From positions 1,277,245 to 1,341,244 of the forward strand of contig NZ_CP037895.1 of assembly GCF_004634385.1 (NCBI RefSeq): a stretch of DNA of 64,000 nt, written 5' to 3'. A program made the position numbers and the translations under genes. Source of the stretch: Thermaerobacter sp. FW80. Lineage in GTDB: Bacteria; Bacillota; Sulfobacillia; Thermaerobacterales; Thermaerobacteraceae. Below are positions 63,626 through 64,000 of this stretch, in pieces. The notes beneath the pieces were generated by a model. That model made no database searches and had not been told where the DNA came from. It worked only from the letters and a program-made list of their open reading frames with translations. The stretch's first letter is position 1. The number at the start of each line of letters is the position of its first letter.

Positions 63626-64000
63626 ATGCACCTCGGCGAGGGCGGGCGGCTGGCTTCTGGGCCTGCGGCCGCAGGGACCCCGCCCGGCGGCGAGGCCGTC
63701 GACCCCCCGGTTCCGGCCGGCGACCCGGTCTCTGACGAGGACCTGGTCCAGCGGGCCTGCCAGGGGGACCACGAGGCCTTTGCGGAACTGGTCCGACGGC
63801 ACCACGGGCTGGTCTACAACCTCTGTCTCAGGCTGGTGGGGCAGCCGGCGGACGCGGCCGACGCCACGCAGGAGGTCTTTCTCCGGGTGTTCACCCGGTT
63901 GGCCCGCTTCCGCGGCCAGGCCCGGTTCCGGACGTGGCTCTACCGGATCGCCGTCAACACCTGCCAGGACGAGCTGCGCCGGCGCCGACGGCGACCCTGG
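63626..64000 (+). CDS. ECF-type RNA polymerase sigma factor (partial)
   Basis: 125 codons to the window edge. After ~40 disordered residues, region 2 is clear: LVQRACQGDHEAFAELVRRHHGLVYNLCLRLVG, DAADATQEVFLRVFTRLARF and FRTWLYRIAVNTCQDELRRRRRR. Region 4 lies beyond the window. ECF factors of this SigW/RpoE type respond to envelope signals, usually with an anti-sigma gene downstream. ATG 63626 follows GAGAGGAGGA. A matching promoter lies just upstream. Confidence 0.9.
   Translation, partial: MHLGEGGRLASGPAAAGTPPGGEAVDPPVPAGDPVSDEDLVQRACQGDHEAFAELVRRHHGLVYNLCLRLVGQPADAADATQEVFLRVFTRLARFRGQARFRTWLYRIAVNTCQDELRRRRRRPW

Overview
The window comes from a very G+C-rich (my estimate about 70%), spore-forming, probably thermophilic Firmicute of the Thermaerobacter type. 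The basis is the sporulation trio yhbH-spoVR-prkA, a DUF1657 protein, a Cys-rich coat-like protein, strong AGGAGG-type ribosome sites, many GTG/TTG starts, and an aa3/caa3-type oxidase operon. No rRNA is present; one tRNA-Leu (CAA) is. The assignment rests on recognition alone.

Layout. 0-6 kb: 3' end of dnaE, pgpA, a DUF2520-PanB fusion and panC. 6-7 kb: a gene-poor block with a 43/44-bp tandem repeat. 7-11.4 kb: yhbH, spoVR, prkA. 11.5-17.3 kb: a DedA-like protein, DUF1657, pfkA, pyk and an Mrp-type ATPase. 17.6-22.2 kb: an alpha/beta hydrolase, then two copies of an IS256-family element in opposite orientations, each with its own 9-bp target duplication, flanking a low-G+C hypothetical gene. 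22.3-29 kb: lysC, an AbiE-like toxin-antitoxin pair, a NUDIX enzyme, a two-domain VOC protein, a large ThyX-like protein and tRNA-Leu. 29-34.2 kb: a TPR/SEC-C protein, a frameshifted small lipoprotein gene, an RHH protein and a cellobiose-type PTS whose IIB/IIC junction looks deleted. 34.2-45.6 kb: a minus-strand run for acyl-CoA chemistry (SDR, thiolase, two acyl-CoA synthetases, CaiB-type CoA-transferase, esterase), opposed by two zinc alcohol dehydrogenases and a cupin. 45.9-48.2 kb: a disordered unknown protein and a small membrane protein. 49-57.3 kb: ctaA, ctaB and ctaC-D-E-E-F. 57.5-64 kb: a CAP-domain protein, two unknown proteins, a Cys-rich coat-like protein, an M23 peptidase, a glycosyltransferase and the 5' end of an ECF sigma factor gene.

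The most unusual signal is a dispersed palindromic element. Its half-site is GGCCGGTTCGTCC, followed in full copies by its reverse complement. It recurs across the window, in spacers and also inside reading frames, where it encodes AGSSG on one strand and DEPA on the other. It sits in Ala/Gly/Pro-rich linkers of core enzymes (DnaE, pyruvate kinase, an alcohol dehydrogenase) or at C-terminal tails (LysC, DedA-like, ADH). This resembles the protein-embedded palindromic elements known from Rickettsia. Several other core proteins (PanB fusion, ThyX, CtaA, VOC) carry similar low-complexity linkers.

Intrinsic terminators here are long perfect G+C hairpins with tiny loops, some without a U tract. 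A 20-bp hairpin of this type lies inside the DUF2520-PanB gene.
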